This document shows, one piece after another, positions 35,291 to 43,261 of a DNA stretch of 64,000 nucleotides (position 1 is the stretch's first letter; each line of letters begins with the position of its first letter). The DNA lies in contig JAGDZP010000010.1 of NCBI GenBank assembly GCA_049115735.1, forward strand, positions 186,001 through 250,000, in the 5' to 3' direction. Both the position numbers and the translations under genes were made by a program. The stretch is from CAXBNB01 sp049115735 (lineage in GTDB: Bacteria > Bacteroidota > Bacteroidia > Cytophagales > Cyclobacteriaceae). The notes beneath the pieces were generated by a model. The model had not been told where the DNA came from. It made no database searches and saw only the letters and a list, made by a program, of their open reading frames with translations.

Positions 35291-36874
35291 ATGAAAATTT
35301 ATATTTACCTGGCCTTATTTACTGTCACCTGGCTTTTAGGGTGTTCAAACCAAAAAGAAAGTTTTGTAAAAAAGAAACCCAATGTTGTGTTCATTCTGGC
35401 CGATGATTTTGGATATGCTGACCTGGGAGTGATGGGTAGTAAGTATTATGAAACTCCAAACCTGGACAAAATAGCAAATGAGGGTACCATCTTTACTCAG
35501 GGTTATGCGGCTTGTCGAGTGTGCAGTCCGTCCAGGGCAAGTATTATGACCGGACAGTTTACGGCAAGACATGGAATAACCGATTGGATTGGTGCCAGAT
35601 CAGGTGAAAAATGGCGCGAGCATAATAGGTATGACAAAATGCTGCCAGCGGAGTATAATCATTCCCTGGCATTAGACTATGTCACTTTACCTGAAGCCAT
35701 GAAGGAAGCTGGTTATAAGACATTTTTCGCTGGCAAATGGCACATTGGAGACAAAGGATCATTTCCGGAAGATCATGGATTTGATATCAACAAAGGCGGG
35801 CACCATAGAGGAAGTCCTCCGGGTGGTTTTTTTGCTCCCTTTAAAAACCCTGTGCTGGAAGACAAGGAACCAGGAGAGAACCTTTCAGGCAGGTTAGCTA
35901 AGGAGACTGTTGAGTTCATTAAAGCGAACAAAGACTCCACCTTCTTCGCATTTCTATCCTTTTATGCAGTTCATGGTCCTATTCAGACAACTCAGCAAAA
36001 ATGGGCCAAATACAGACAGAAGGCAGAGGAAATGGGTATTGCTGAGAAAGGGTTTGAAATGGAGCGTGTTTTGCCAATCAGACGTACGCAGGACAATCCT
36101 GTATATGCCGGTCTTGTGGAAGCTATGGATGACGCTATAGGAAAAGTTACAAACACATTAATTGAGCTGGGGCTTGAAGAAAATTCAATTGTCATATTCA
36201 CTTCAGACAATGGTGGAGTAGCATCAGGAGATGCATATTCAACGTCCAATCTACCGTTGCGCGGGGGCAAGGGCTACCAGTGGGAAGGTGGCATCCGTGA
36301 ACCATTCTTTATTAAGGCGCCAGGTTTGGCCAGCAATGGTAAAAAAATAGATGTACCTGTGATAGCCACCGATTTCTATCCAACTATCCTGGAGCTTGCA
36401 GGAATTGAAGCCAAACCAGAGAATCATATTGACGGTGTGAGTCTTGTTCCTCTTATGAAAGGTGCTTCAATTGCTGAAAGGCCATTGTATTGGCACTATC
36501 CCCACTATGGCAATCAGGGTGGTAATCCATCTTCCATCATCAGAGTAGGAGATTGGAAGCTCATCCATTATTGGGAGGATGATCATGACGAGCTTTATGA
36601 TTTGTCTACTGATTTAGGAGAGCAAAACGATGTAGCCGTTCAAAACGAAGAACGCGTAAATCAAATGAGAGATCAATTGCTTTCTTGGTTAAAAGAAATG
36701 AAAGCCAACTACCCGGAACCCGATCCTGAATTTGATGAAGAAAAAGCAGCGGAGAGAAAAGTATTTCTCTCAACAAAATTTCTTGCAGGAAAAGAAAAGC
36801 AACGAAACGATTTCCTTACTCCACACTGGCAACCCAACGACGATTGGTGGGGTAGTCAGGTAGTGAAGGATTAA
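35291..36874 (+). CDS. Lipoprotein sulfatase (arylsulfatase family)
   Basis: 527 residues from ATG 35291. Lipoprotein signal: hydrophobic stretch ending LLGCSNQ (Cys about 16). The alkaline-phosphatase-fold core has VFILADDFGYADLG (Asp metal ligands), the formylglycine motif C-S-P-S-R in RVCSPSRASIMTG, WHIGD with the Lys-His pair, and FTSDNGG metal residues. The C-terminal DYLSTDLGE-type segment (ELYDLSTDLGEQND) is typical. It likely removes sulfate from a carbohydrate, using a formylglycine made by an enzyme outside the window. The frame opens 16 codons earlier, overlapping the plug gene, but ATG 35291 gives the proper signal. Confidence 0.92.
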   Translation: MKIYIYLALFTVTWLLGCSNQKESFVKKKPNVVFILADDFGYADLGVMGSKYYETPNLDKIANEGTIFTQGYAACRVCSPSRASIMTGQFTARHGITDWIGARSGEKWREHNRYDKMLPAEYNHSLALDYVTLPEAMKEAGYKTFFAGKWHIGDKGSFPEDHGFDINKGGHHRGSPPGGFFAPFKNPVLEDKEPGENLSGRLAKETVEFIKANKDSTFFAFLSFYAVHGPIQTTQQKWAKYRQKAEEMGIAEKGFEMERVLPIRRTQDNPVYAGLVEAMDDAIGKVTNTLIELGLEENSIVIFTSDNGGVASGDAYSTSNLPLRGGKGYQWEGGIREPFFIKAPGLASNGKKIDVPVIATDFYPTILELAGIEAKPENHIDGVSLVPLMKGASIAERPLYWHYPHYGNQGGNPSSIIRVGDWKLIHYWEDDHDELYDLSTDLGEQNDVAVQNEERVNQMRDQLLSWLKEMKANYPEPDPEFDEEKAAERKVFLSTKFLAGKEKQRNDFLTPHWQPNDDWWGSQVVKD

Positions 36875-37051
36875 AGTCTAAAAGCCTTTAACGGTGGCAA
36901 GGTGCTAATTGCCAACATATATTTGGGAACGCTGTACATTAGAACTGGAATACGATTCCGATTGCCAGTACTTTTGGTTTTATATTTAATCATTAATCAT
37001 ACCCATTGCATCCAGTTTTGAGTAAGTTTAGTGATTATCAAAAGTTGACTT

Positions 37052-38347
37052 ATGCCAAAGGCATCTTCTAATACACCGAAATGGTTGAAAAGAGCCCAAA
37101 AGAATAGCTGGGAACCAGAAATATTTGTTTCTGGAATAGTACTATATGGCTTATTTCAGTTGCCTGAATACATTCAGGATTTTACGTTTTTCTTCAAACG
37201 AGAAATTACAAGTAATGGTCCGATAGATTCAATATTAGGACTTGTATTAACTGGTATTTTCTGTTTAACCTGGGGATTGATCCTTCATTTATTTATGCGA
37301 GGTATTTGGGTAGGTTTGGTGGGTCTCAGCTACATTTTTCCAAATGGGATACAAAATAATAATCTAGGTTATAAAGGGAAATTTAAGAAGCGAGTTGAGA
37401 ACCTGCCAACCATTCAAAGTCAAATAATCAGACTAGAAAAGCTATGTAGTTCATTATTCAGTATTTCTTACTTTGGGTTTATGTGCATCATTGGAACTTT
37501 AACCTTCATGATCGCAACAGTGATTATACCGGTTACGGTATTGTCCTATGTATTTGGATTTACACCACAAGAGCTGTTCCGAGGAAACTCAATTTTTTTA
37601 ATCTATTATGTAACATCTTTGATACTCAGTATCATATATCTGGTTGATTTCTTAACACTTGGACCCTTGAAACGGTGGAAGTGGTCTAGTAAAATTTATT
37701 ATCCTATTTACGCTGTAATCAGCATTTTAACCCTGAGTCCGCTTTACAGAAACATCTATTATGTATTGATTAGTAGTTTTAAGAAATGGAAAATAATATT
37801 ATTCATATTTGGCTTTCTGATCATAACCTTTTTTGGTGTGCGTGAAAATGGTAGACTAGGAAATTTTCTTTGGCACCAAAGTAGAATAAATTATTACGGC
37901 TTTTCCAAAAGTCATTCAACCAGTCCGGAGACTTACGATATTTTTAATTACCGTTCTGGTTTTAAAAGGGGCTCCATTCAGAGTGATATTATTAAGGATG
38001 ATGTATTGAGACTGTTTATTACACATAGAGCAGATCACGAAGATTCGATTATGGCTGTCGCACAGCGTGCTAATATAAAAAACTGGAATAGTGATGAAAA
38101 AATGAATAGTAGCGAAATCGATTCCCTAAAGTTGGCGGGCATGAAATTGTTTTATCAAGTGAGTGTAGATGATTCGCTTTATGCTGATCAAAAATGGTTA
38201 TTTTTTAATGAACCTATTAATAATCAAAGGGGAATATTGACATACGTTGACATTTCAAATATAAGCAAGGGGACTCACTATGTAAGCATTGACTTAAGTT
38301 GGGGCAATGGAAGAAACTATGACGTAATACATTTTTACAAAGAATAG
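37052..38347 (+). CDS. Hypothetical polytopic membrane protein
   Basis: 431 residues, no family I recognise. There are about seven hydrophobic segments (around 30-48, 65-95, 140-170, 190-205, 225-245 and 255-270) and a C-terminal extracytoplasmic-looking domain of some 150 residues rich in polar residues, with a beta-strand ending LTYVDISNISKGTHYVSIDL. The ATG at 37052 is the first in frame. It stands alone and its end overlaps the convergent methyltransferase gene by 13 bases. Function unknown. Confidence 0.65.
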   Translation: MPKASSNTPKWLKRAQKNSWEPEIFVSGIVLYGLFQLPEYIQDFTFFFKREITSNGPIDSILGLVLTGIFCLTWGLILHLFMRGIWVGLVGLSYIFPNGIQNNNLGYKGKFKKRVENLPTIQSQIIRLEKLCSSLFSISYFGFMCIIGTLTFMIATVIIPVTVLSYVFGFTPQELFRGNSIFLIYYVTSLILSIIYLVDFLTLGPLKRWKWSSKIYYPIYAVISILTLSPLYRNIYYVLISSFKKWKIILFIFGFLIITFFGVRENGRLGNFLWHQSRINYYGFSKSHSTSPETYDIFNYRSGFKRGSIQSDIIKDDVLRLFITHRADHEDSIMAVAQRANIKNWNSDEKMNSSEIDSLKLAGMKLFYQVSVDDSLYADQKWLFFNEPINNQRGILTYVDISNISKGTHYVSIDLSWGNGRNYDVIHFYKE

Positions 38348-39033
38348 TTGTTAATCACTGCCAGGTACTGATCGTACTCGTCTTCCATTTGTACCTCTAA
38401 GGTAAGACCTGAGTCTGCTACAATCTGGCCTAGCATATCCTGGTCGGTATATACCCAATCGAACCAATCACCTTGTTCACCTTTGTATTCATATTGGTAC
38501 TGAATATCGCCATAGTAGGGGTAAGGCACTTCAATATCCGGATATTCTTCGTAGAGGTATTTGATATCTGATGAGTCCAGTACAATTTGACCACCAGGAT
38601 TCAGTAGGTTTTTGCATGTTCTTAGAAATTCTGGAATCTCATTCAAAGTTCCTGCAATACCAAGCCCATTCATCATAAGCAGGATTGTGTCATATTTCCC
38701 ATGATGTTTTTTATAATCTTCCTCCATCACATGTTTGATGCCTATGGACTTCATGGTTTCAATGCAACCAGGAGATGACTCCAGGGCATATACTTCTTTG
38801 TCCATGGCCTGAAGAGCCAAAGCTTTATTTCCGGCTGCAGCACCTATATCTAGTGTTTTTCCATAACAAAGGTCTAGAGCCCTTTGGTCCATTTCGGAAA
38901 ACTCATCATAACCTTTGAAGTATGCCTCAATTGGCATCTCTTCAGGCTCACCGTAAGAATTGTTGATATATAGCCTGGAATTTCGTTCGCCATTATGATA
39001 GTCCAATATGGCTTGGCCGTGAATGTCTTTCAC
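38335..39033 (-). CDS. Class I SAM-dependent methyltransferase
   Basis: 232 residues. The SAM motif is TLDIGAAAGNKALALQ (about 56-71), followed by VYALESSPG for strand two and DTILLMMNGLGIAG in the catalytic region. The N-terminal YFKGYDEFSEMDQ helix resembles small-molecule methyltransferases of Bacteroidota. Substrate unknown. It lies three bases downstream of ffh on the same strand, an arrangement that suggests co-transcription. Confidence 0.88.
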   Translation of the reverse strand: MKDIHGQAILDYHNGERNSRLYINNSYGEPEEMPIEAYFKGYDEFSEMDQRALDLCYGKTLDIGAAAGNKALALQAMDKEVYALESSPGCIETMKSIGIKHVMEEDYKKHHGKYDTILLMMNGLGIAGTLNEIPEFLRTCKNLLNPGGQIVLDSSDIKYLYEEYPDIEVPYPYYGDIQYQYEYKGEQGDWFDWVYTDQDMLGQIVADSGLTLEVQMEDEYDQYLAVINNYSL

Positions 39034-39036
39034 TGC

Positions 39037-40365
39037 CTATTTTCCCATGAGGTTCATTGCTGACAGAGCGCGTTTTGCTCCGCCCATTTTGTTCATGGTC
39101 TTCATCATCTTGCGCATCTGATCAAACTGCTTCAGCAATTGATTGACCTCTTGTACAGTAGTTCCGCTACCTTTTGATATACGTATTTTGCGACTTCCGT
39201 TGATGACATCCGGGTTCTCACGTTCCTTTGGAGTCATGGACTTGATGATCGCTTCTATAGGTTTGAGTGAATCGTCATCTATATCCACATCTTTGATAGC
39301 CTTGCCAACGCCCGGGATCATGCCCATCAAGTCCTTTAGGTTACCCATTTTTTTGATTTGTTCCAGCTGAGAAAGAAAGTCGTCAAAACCAAATTGGTTC
39401 TTCCTGATCTTCTTCTGGATTCTTCTGGATTCTTCCTCATCAAAGTTCTGCTGCGCCTTTTCAACCAAAGACACGACATCACCCATTCCAAGAATTCTAT
39501 TGGCCATCCTGTCCGGGTGGAAGAGATCCAAAGCCTCCATTTTCTCACCGTGACTAATATATTTGATTGGCTTGTTTACAACAGTACGGATAGACAGGGC
39601 CGCTCCACCACGTGTATCACCATCCAGTTTAGTCAATACCACACCGTCAAAGTTCAGTCTTTCATTAAAGGTCTTGGCAGTATTTACAGCATCCTGACCC
39701 GTCATGGAGTCCACCACAAACAAAGTCTCTGCTGGCTTGAGGTTGTTCTTCAGAGATTCGATCTCTTGCATCATTTCCTCATCAATCGCAAGACGACCAG
39801 CGGTATCAATGATGACTGTCTTCTTATTATTTTCTTTAGCAAATTTTAGCGCATTCTCAGCAATGCTTAACGCGTTCTTATTCTCTGGTTCTGCATAGAC
39901 ATCCACATCTATTTGCTCACCCAGAACTTTCAACTGATCTATGGCTGCTGGTCTGTAAATATCACAGGCAACCAAGAGTACATTCCTCTGACCTTTTAGG
40001 TGGTTCGCAAGCTTTCCGGAGAAAGTAGTTTTACCTGAACCTTGAAGACCGGAAATCAAGATGATGTTCGGATCTCCTTGGAGAGAAATGGCCTCATTGG
40101 CCTTACCCATTAGCTCGGTCAATTCTTCAGAGACGATCTTCGTCAGTAATTGACCTGGGGAGACGGCTATCAAAACATCTTCTCCAAGGGCTTTTTCTTT
40201 GATCTTATCAGTTACATCTTTGGCTACCTTGTAGTTTACATCAGCATCGATCAGCGCTCTCCTGATTTCCTTAACTGTAGCAGCTACATTAATTTCTGTA
40301 ATTCTTCCTTGCCCTTTCAGCGTCTTGAACGCTTTATCCAGCTTTACACTCAGACTATCAAACAT
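39037..40365 (-). CDS. ffh: Signal recognition particle protein Ffh
   Basis: 442 residues, standard length. The N domain, then the G domain with GLQGSGKTTFSGKLA (about 105-119), DTAGRLAIDEE, TKLDGDTRGGAALS and GxGD-type GMGDVVSL are visible, followed by the Met-rich M domain ending MRKMMKTMNKMGG. With 4.5S RNA, which is not in this window, it targets membrane proteins to the translocon. The whole region is coding on the minus strand; the many ORFs in other frames are shadows. Confidence 0.97.
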   Translation of the reverse strand: MFDSLSVKLDKAFKTLKGQGRITEINVAATVKEIRRALIDADVNYKVAKDVTDKIKEKALGEDVLIAVSPGQLLTKIVSEELTELMGKANEAISLQGDPNIILISGLQGSGKTTFSGKLANHLKGQRNVLLVACDIYRPAAIDQLKVLGEQIDVDVYAEPENKNALSIAENALKFAKENNKKTVIIDTAGRLAIDEEMMQEIESLKNNLKPAETLFVVDSMTGQDAVNTAKTFNERLNFDGVVLTKLDGDTRGGAALSIRTVVNKPIKYISHGEKMEALDLFHPDRMANRILGMGDVVSLVEKAQQNFDEEESRRIQKKIRKNQFGFDDFLSQLEQIKKMGNLKDLMGMIPGVGKAIKDVDIDDDSLKPIEAIIKSMTPKERENPDVINGSRKIRISKGSGTTVQEVNQLLKQFDQMRKMMKTMNKMGGAKRALSAMNLMGK

Positions 40366-40471
40366 GCTATTGTTGTATTCTTTAGTTCTAAAATTCCTGC
40401 AAAAGTAGTGATTTATCGATTATGCCAAGACATTTTCATCTTCTAAAAAGCAGATGGATGTGGTTATGTAT

Positions 40472-40834
40472 TCAGTCTTTTCTTTCTACGATTAATATGA
40501 AGCCCTCATCCAGTTGAAGATAGCCCTGATCGTAACAAAATCTGTACTCCTGACCGGCTTTGGTTGTGTAGGTGTTAGTGCAAAATTGCATGTCAAACCC
40601 AGCACTTAGCAGCTTGTCTTTGTGTACAGTTGTTTTCCCTTTTGGGTTTAGGGATACTAGGATTCGTCGGTTCTTCCTAAGGATATTATTTACATTTCTG
40701 ATAAGGTTTGTTGTATCCGAATTGACCTTATTATTATGGGCATTGCGACATGCATCTGAGCAGAATTTCTTGTCTACTCGTCCAAATATCGTTTTTCCAC
40801 ATTCAGGACATAGTCGATTTTCTTCTTCTTTCAT
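40472..40834 (-). CDS. Small protein with N-terminal zinc-ribbon-like motif
   Basis: 120 residues from ATG 40834. The open frame extends back to 40972, but those 46 codons lack a conserved look and contain the AT-rich upstream DNA. The start gives MKEEENRLCPECGK with Cys-x2-Cys and a second pair in KKFCSDACRNAHNN, a zinc-finger pattern like that of DUF2116. The rest is a helical/beta domain with no named family. It is upstream of ffh by 106 bases. A nucleic-acid or protein-binding role is only suggested. Confidence 0.6.
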   Translation of the reverse strand: MKEEENRLCPECGKTIFGRVDKKFCSDACRNAHNNKVNSDTTNLIRNVNNILRKNRRILVSLNPKGKTTVHKDKLLSAGFDMQFCTNTYTTKAGQEYRFCYDQGYLQLDEGFILIVERKD

Positions 40835-41014
40835 AATTATGTAAACTACAGATATCCAACAATATATCCAATTACAAACGACTACAAACGGGTAAAAGCG
40901 TTTACAATTATTTAAATACCGACTCATATTTCCGAGTGTCGCATTCTTTGCCATGTCAATCGACAAATTCATCTACCAACTGATGAATCATTTTACAAAC
41001 AAAATTTTATTATT

Positions 41015-41350
41015 ATGTCAACTTTAAAAAACAAAGTACAACTAATTGGTAGATTAGGTAACGATCCTGAAGTGAGAAACTTCGACAGTGGAAAAACAAT
41101 GGCAACATTTTCTATGGCTACTAACGAAACCTATTACAACAACAAAGGTGAAAAAGTAGAAGACACACAGTGGCACAACATAGTGGCCTGGGGTAAAAAA
41201 GTAAATATCATTGAAAATTATCTTGAGAAAGGGAGTGAAGTGGCTATTGAAGGCAAACTCGTAAACAGAAAATACGAGAAGGACGGAGAAACCAGGTATG
41301 TGACCGAAATCTCAATGAATGAGCTCTTGATGATGGACAAGAAAAACTAA
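41015..41350 (+). CDS. ssb: Single-stranded DNA-binding protein, short form
   Basis: 111 residues containing one OB fold: NKVQLIGRLGNDPEVR at the N-terminus, FSMATNETYY, DTQWHNIVAWGKK and LEKGSEVAIEGKLVNR. The ssb family is clear. Usual bacterial SSB proteins are about 150 residues with a flexible linker and an acidic tip ending DDxPF that recruits repair proteins; this one ends at MMDKKN directly after the OB fold. It may be an accessory SSB. It has its own terminator and starts convergently to the thioesterase gene. Confidence 0.93.
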   Translation: MSTLKNKVQLIGRLGNDPEVRNFDSGKTMATFSMATNETYYNNKGEKVEDTQWHNIVAWGKKVNIIENYLEKGSEVAIEGKLVNRKYEKDGETRYVTEISMNELLMMDKKN

Positions 41351-41372
41351 AACCAGAATAATACCATGAGCT

Positions 41373-41404
41373 AAGGGATGTTCTTTGCAGGACATCCCTT
41401 TTTT
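41373..41404 (+). terminator. Intrinsic terminator of ssb
   Basis: A perfect 9-bp stem AAGGGATGT/ACATCCCTT with one further wobble pair and a short loop, followed by a T-run. It starts 23 bases after the ssb stop and ends at the stop of the convergent thioesterase gene. Confidence 0.85.
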
Positions 41405-41933
41405 ATTTCTCCCCATTCACCGAATGTGGTTCATAAACCAGATCAATCCATCCTTGCAAATGTTCAGGCAAAGGTTCTGATTCTCTAGTCACGCCCATGG
41501 CTTTAAAGGCTTCTTCTGGTTTTAGGTGACCCTTTGGACCTCTCACAAGTCCTTCAACATAGGCCAGTGCCTTAATTTCTCCTTTCACATAGAAGACATG
41601 TTCGAGGTAAAACCTGCGTTCGTTCCAATGAATGATTCGCGTGAGTAACCTGACCCGATCAAAAACCTTGATGGATCTTTTATAAGAAAGAGTTTCCCGT
41701 GTGGTAACAGGTACCCAGCCTCGCTTGAGCGCAGCTGTTCTAAATTCAGAATTGAAAAGTAAATTCCAACGGGCCAATCCCATATACTGGCTGTAGGTTT
41801 GAGTGAAGAGTAGCTTAAGATCAGTATCCAGAAATGGGACAACCCAAAAGTTAAGTTCAAAATCATCTGACAATTCCCTTTTTTGGGAAAGCAGACTTTT
41901 GAGCATCACTACGATAAACCTGAGTCTATACAT
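41403..41933 (-). CDS. Acyl-CoA thioesterase-like protein (hotdog fold)
   Basis: 176 residues. DLKLLFTQTYSQYMGLARWNLLF and VTTRETLSYKRSIKVFDRV (split here) fit the hotdog-fold thioesterase family related to animal THEM6, with the central RRFYLEHVFYVKGEIKALAYVEG strands. Substrate unknown. Family members hydrolyse acyl-CoA thioesters or act on unusual acyl groups. It is convergent with ssb and sits 55 bases downstream of the RDD gene's region on the minus strand. Confidence 0.72.
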   Translation of the reverse strand: MYRLRFIVVMLKSLLSQKRELSDDFELNFWVVPFLDTDLKLLFTQTYSQYMGLARWNLLFNSEFRTAALKRGWVPVTTRETLSYKRSIKVFDRVRLLTRIIHWNERRFYLEHVFYVKGEIKALAYVEGLVRGPKGHLKPEEAFKAMGVTRESEPLPEHLQGWIDLVYEPHSVNGEK

Positions 41934-41988
41934 AGACTAAGTCGTTTGGGAATAAGGAGAATGACCGAAATTAACAACTATACTGTCC

Positions 41989-42471
41989 CTATTTTTTTAC
42001 AACAAGCGCTCCTGCCATCATATCATGCAATGCCTGTTTTTTTTCTGTAAAACCGGCCATGATATAACCAATCATAAAGATGAAGCTTGAAATGTACTTG
42101 CCGACTTGTCGAATGAGACATTTAACTATTCCAAGATTACCTCCATTTTCATCAGTAACTTTTATGCCTAAAGCCAATTTTCCAAGAGTAGCTTGAAGCT
42201 TGCTTGCCTCCATTATGGAATAATACAATATGCTTATCAAACCCGAGATGAGAATCATTGATCCAATCCCACTCATTATGGCAGGAAGCATTTCTAGAAT
42301 GTCTTCTTCAGTCATCATTGATAGGTCGAAATTAACGCTTACCAATGCAGATAAACCAATAGCTCCAAGAATAGGAAGTATTATGATATTTTGAAGGATT
42401 GAGAGTACAATACCATCGATAATGACTGCTACGAATCTCATCCAAAATCCAGCATAGCTATTATTATTCAT
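41989..42471 (-). CDS. RDD family membrane protein (second copy)
   Basis: 160 residues. YAGFWMRFVAVIIDGIVLSIL contains the R-x-x-A-x-x-D signature (Arg12, Asp19), and the G-K-L-A-L-G-I-K-V-T-D loop is present after the third hydrophobic segment. It ends KKQALHDMMAGALVVKK, the typical RDD finish. Four hydrophobic segments are expected. This is the second RDD gene after 30651-31085. The two differ in sequence and are not recent copies. Confidence 0.88.
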   Translation of the reverse strand: MNNNSYAGFWMRFVAVIIDGIVLSILQNIIILPILGAIGLSALVSVNFDLSMMTEEDILEMLPAIMSGIGSMILISGLISILYYSIMEASKLQATLGKLALGIKVTDENGGNLGIVKCLIRQVGKYISSFIFMIGYIMAGFTEKKQALHDMMAGALVVKK

Positions 42472-42599
42472 GATCAGTGATTTATAAATGAAACCTTAAA
42501 TTAAGATTTTTCTTACCTAGTACAAAATAGCGTTATGAACTTATTTAATTTTTAATATATCCATTTAGTAGAAAAATTTTGTGGAAGAAATACCAAGTT

Positions 42600-42848
42600 T
42601 TACTTAGCCTGACATTCTTCTAATTTCTTCATAGCCTCAAAAGCTGTATTTTCGGCTTCTCTTGCTAAAGCTGCTGCTCTTTCAGCTTCTGTGGCCATTC
42701 TTTCTGCATTAATTCTAAATTCCTTAGTACGTTTTTCAGAGTTAATCACTTGCGACTCAGCTTCCTTTGCTCTTATGCTAGCAAAAACAATAAAGAACAC
42801 GATAAAAACAGTTTGAATTGAAATAATGATTTTAGCTTTTGTATTCAT
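42600..42848 (-). CDS. Small membrane/coiled-coil protein, tandem copy B
   Basis: 82 residues: one N-terminal membrane helix (about 6-24), then a helical coiled-coil rich in Ala and Glu (MATEAERAAALAREAENTAF). It ends CQAK with a single Cys five residues from the end. The upstream neighbour at 42849-43088 has the same layout and starts with the same MNTKAKI, identical over 21 bases of DNA. The two abut exactly, with this start codon right after the neighbour's stop. No family recognised. Confidence 0.7.
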   Translation of the reverse strand: MNTKAKIIISIQTVFIVFFIVFASIRAKEAESQVINSEKRTKEFRINAERMATEAERAAALAREAENTAFEAMKKLEECQAK

Positions 42849-43088
42849 TTACTTAGAGTTTTTACAATCTTCTAGCTCTTTCTCAGCACGAAATGCACGG
42901 TCTTGTGCTTCGATAGCTTCCACTGATTTTTGCTCTGCAATAGTTGCCATTTTGCTGATATTTTTCTCCGCATTTTCGGCACGCGCATATTGTTTTTTCG
43001 CTTCATTGGCTTGAATATTGGCAGAGACGATAAAGAATGTGGTTGTTAGGACAAGAATGCCCATAACGATTTTAGCTTTTGTATTCAT
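42849..43088 (-). CDS. Small membrane/coiled-coil protein, tandem copy A
   Basis: 79 residues: membrane helix (about 8-26), then a coiled coil (NEAKKQYARAENAEKNISKM) and a C-terminal ELEDCKNSK. The neighbour ends KLEECQAK, so the Cys-containing end is conserved too. It is encoded upstream of copy B with no gap, so both are made from one transcript. The design resembles membrane-anchored coiled-coil proteins that assemble by helix packing. Function unknown. Confidence 0.7.
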   Translation of the reverse strand: MNTKAKIVMGILVLTTTFFIVSANIQANEAKKQYARAENAEKNISKMATIAEQKSVEAIEAQDRAFRAEKELEDCKNSK

Positions 43089-43215
43089 GATTGTTTTAGG
43101 ATAAACTAAGATACAATATAAACATTCTCTTGCTTTACAATCAGAAATTTCTTAAATTCATACCTCAATACCAATCATGGTAAGCTAGCAAATCACATCG
43201 ATTTCAGCTTTACCC

Positions 43216-43238
43216 AAAACCCGGTGAAGCCGGGTTTT
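43216..43238 (-). terminator. Intrinsic terminator hairpin downstream of dnaE
   Basis: A 9-bp stem AAAACCCGG/CCGGGTTTT with a TGAAG loop, 24 bases past the dnaE stop on the minus strand. Read on the minus strand, four T residues follow the GC-rich core. On the plus strand it has a longer T-run, so it may work in both directions. Confidence 0.75.
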
Positions 43239-43261
43239 TTGTTAACACAAGTTTTATAGTC

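Noticed and set aside
39358..39849. 163-codon open frame antisense to ffh
   Set aside because: It is a shadow of the conserved ffh reading frame, without a start signal or protein similarity.
40835..40972. Upstream extension of the zinc-ribbon protein
   Set aside because: 46 AT-rich codons with no Cys or family feature come before the ATG at 40834; they are likely promoter and leader DNA.
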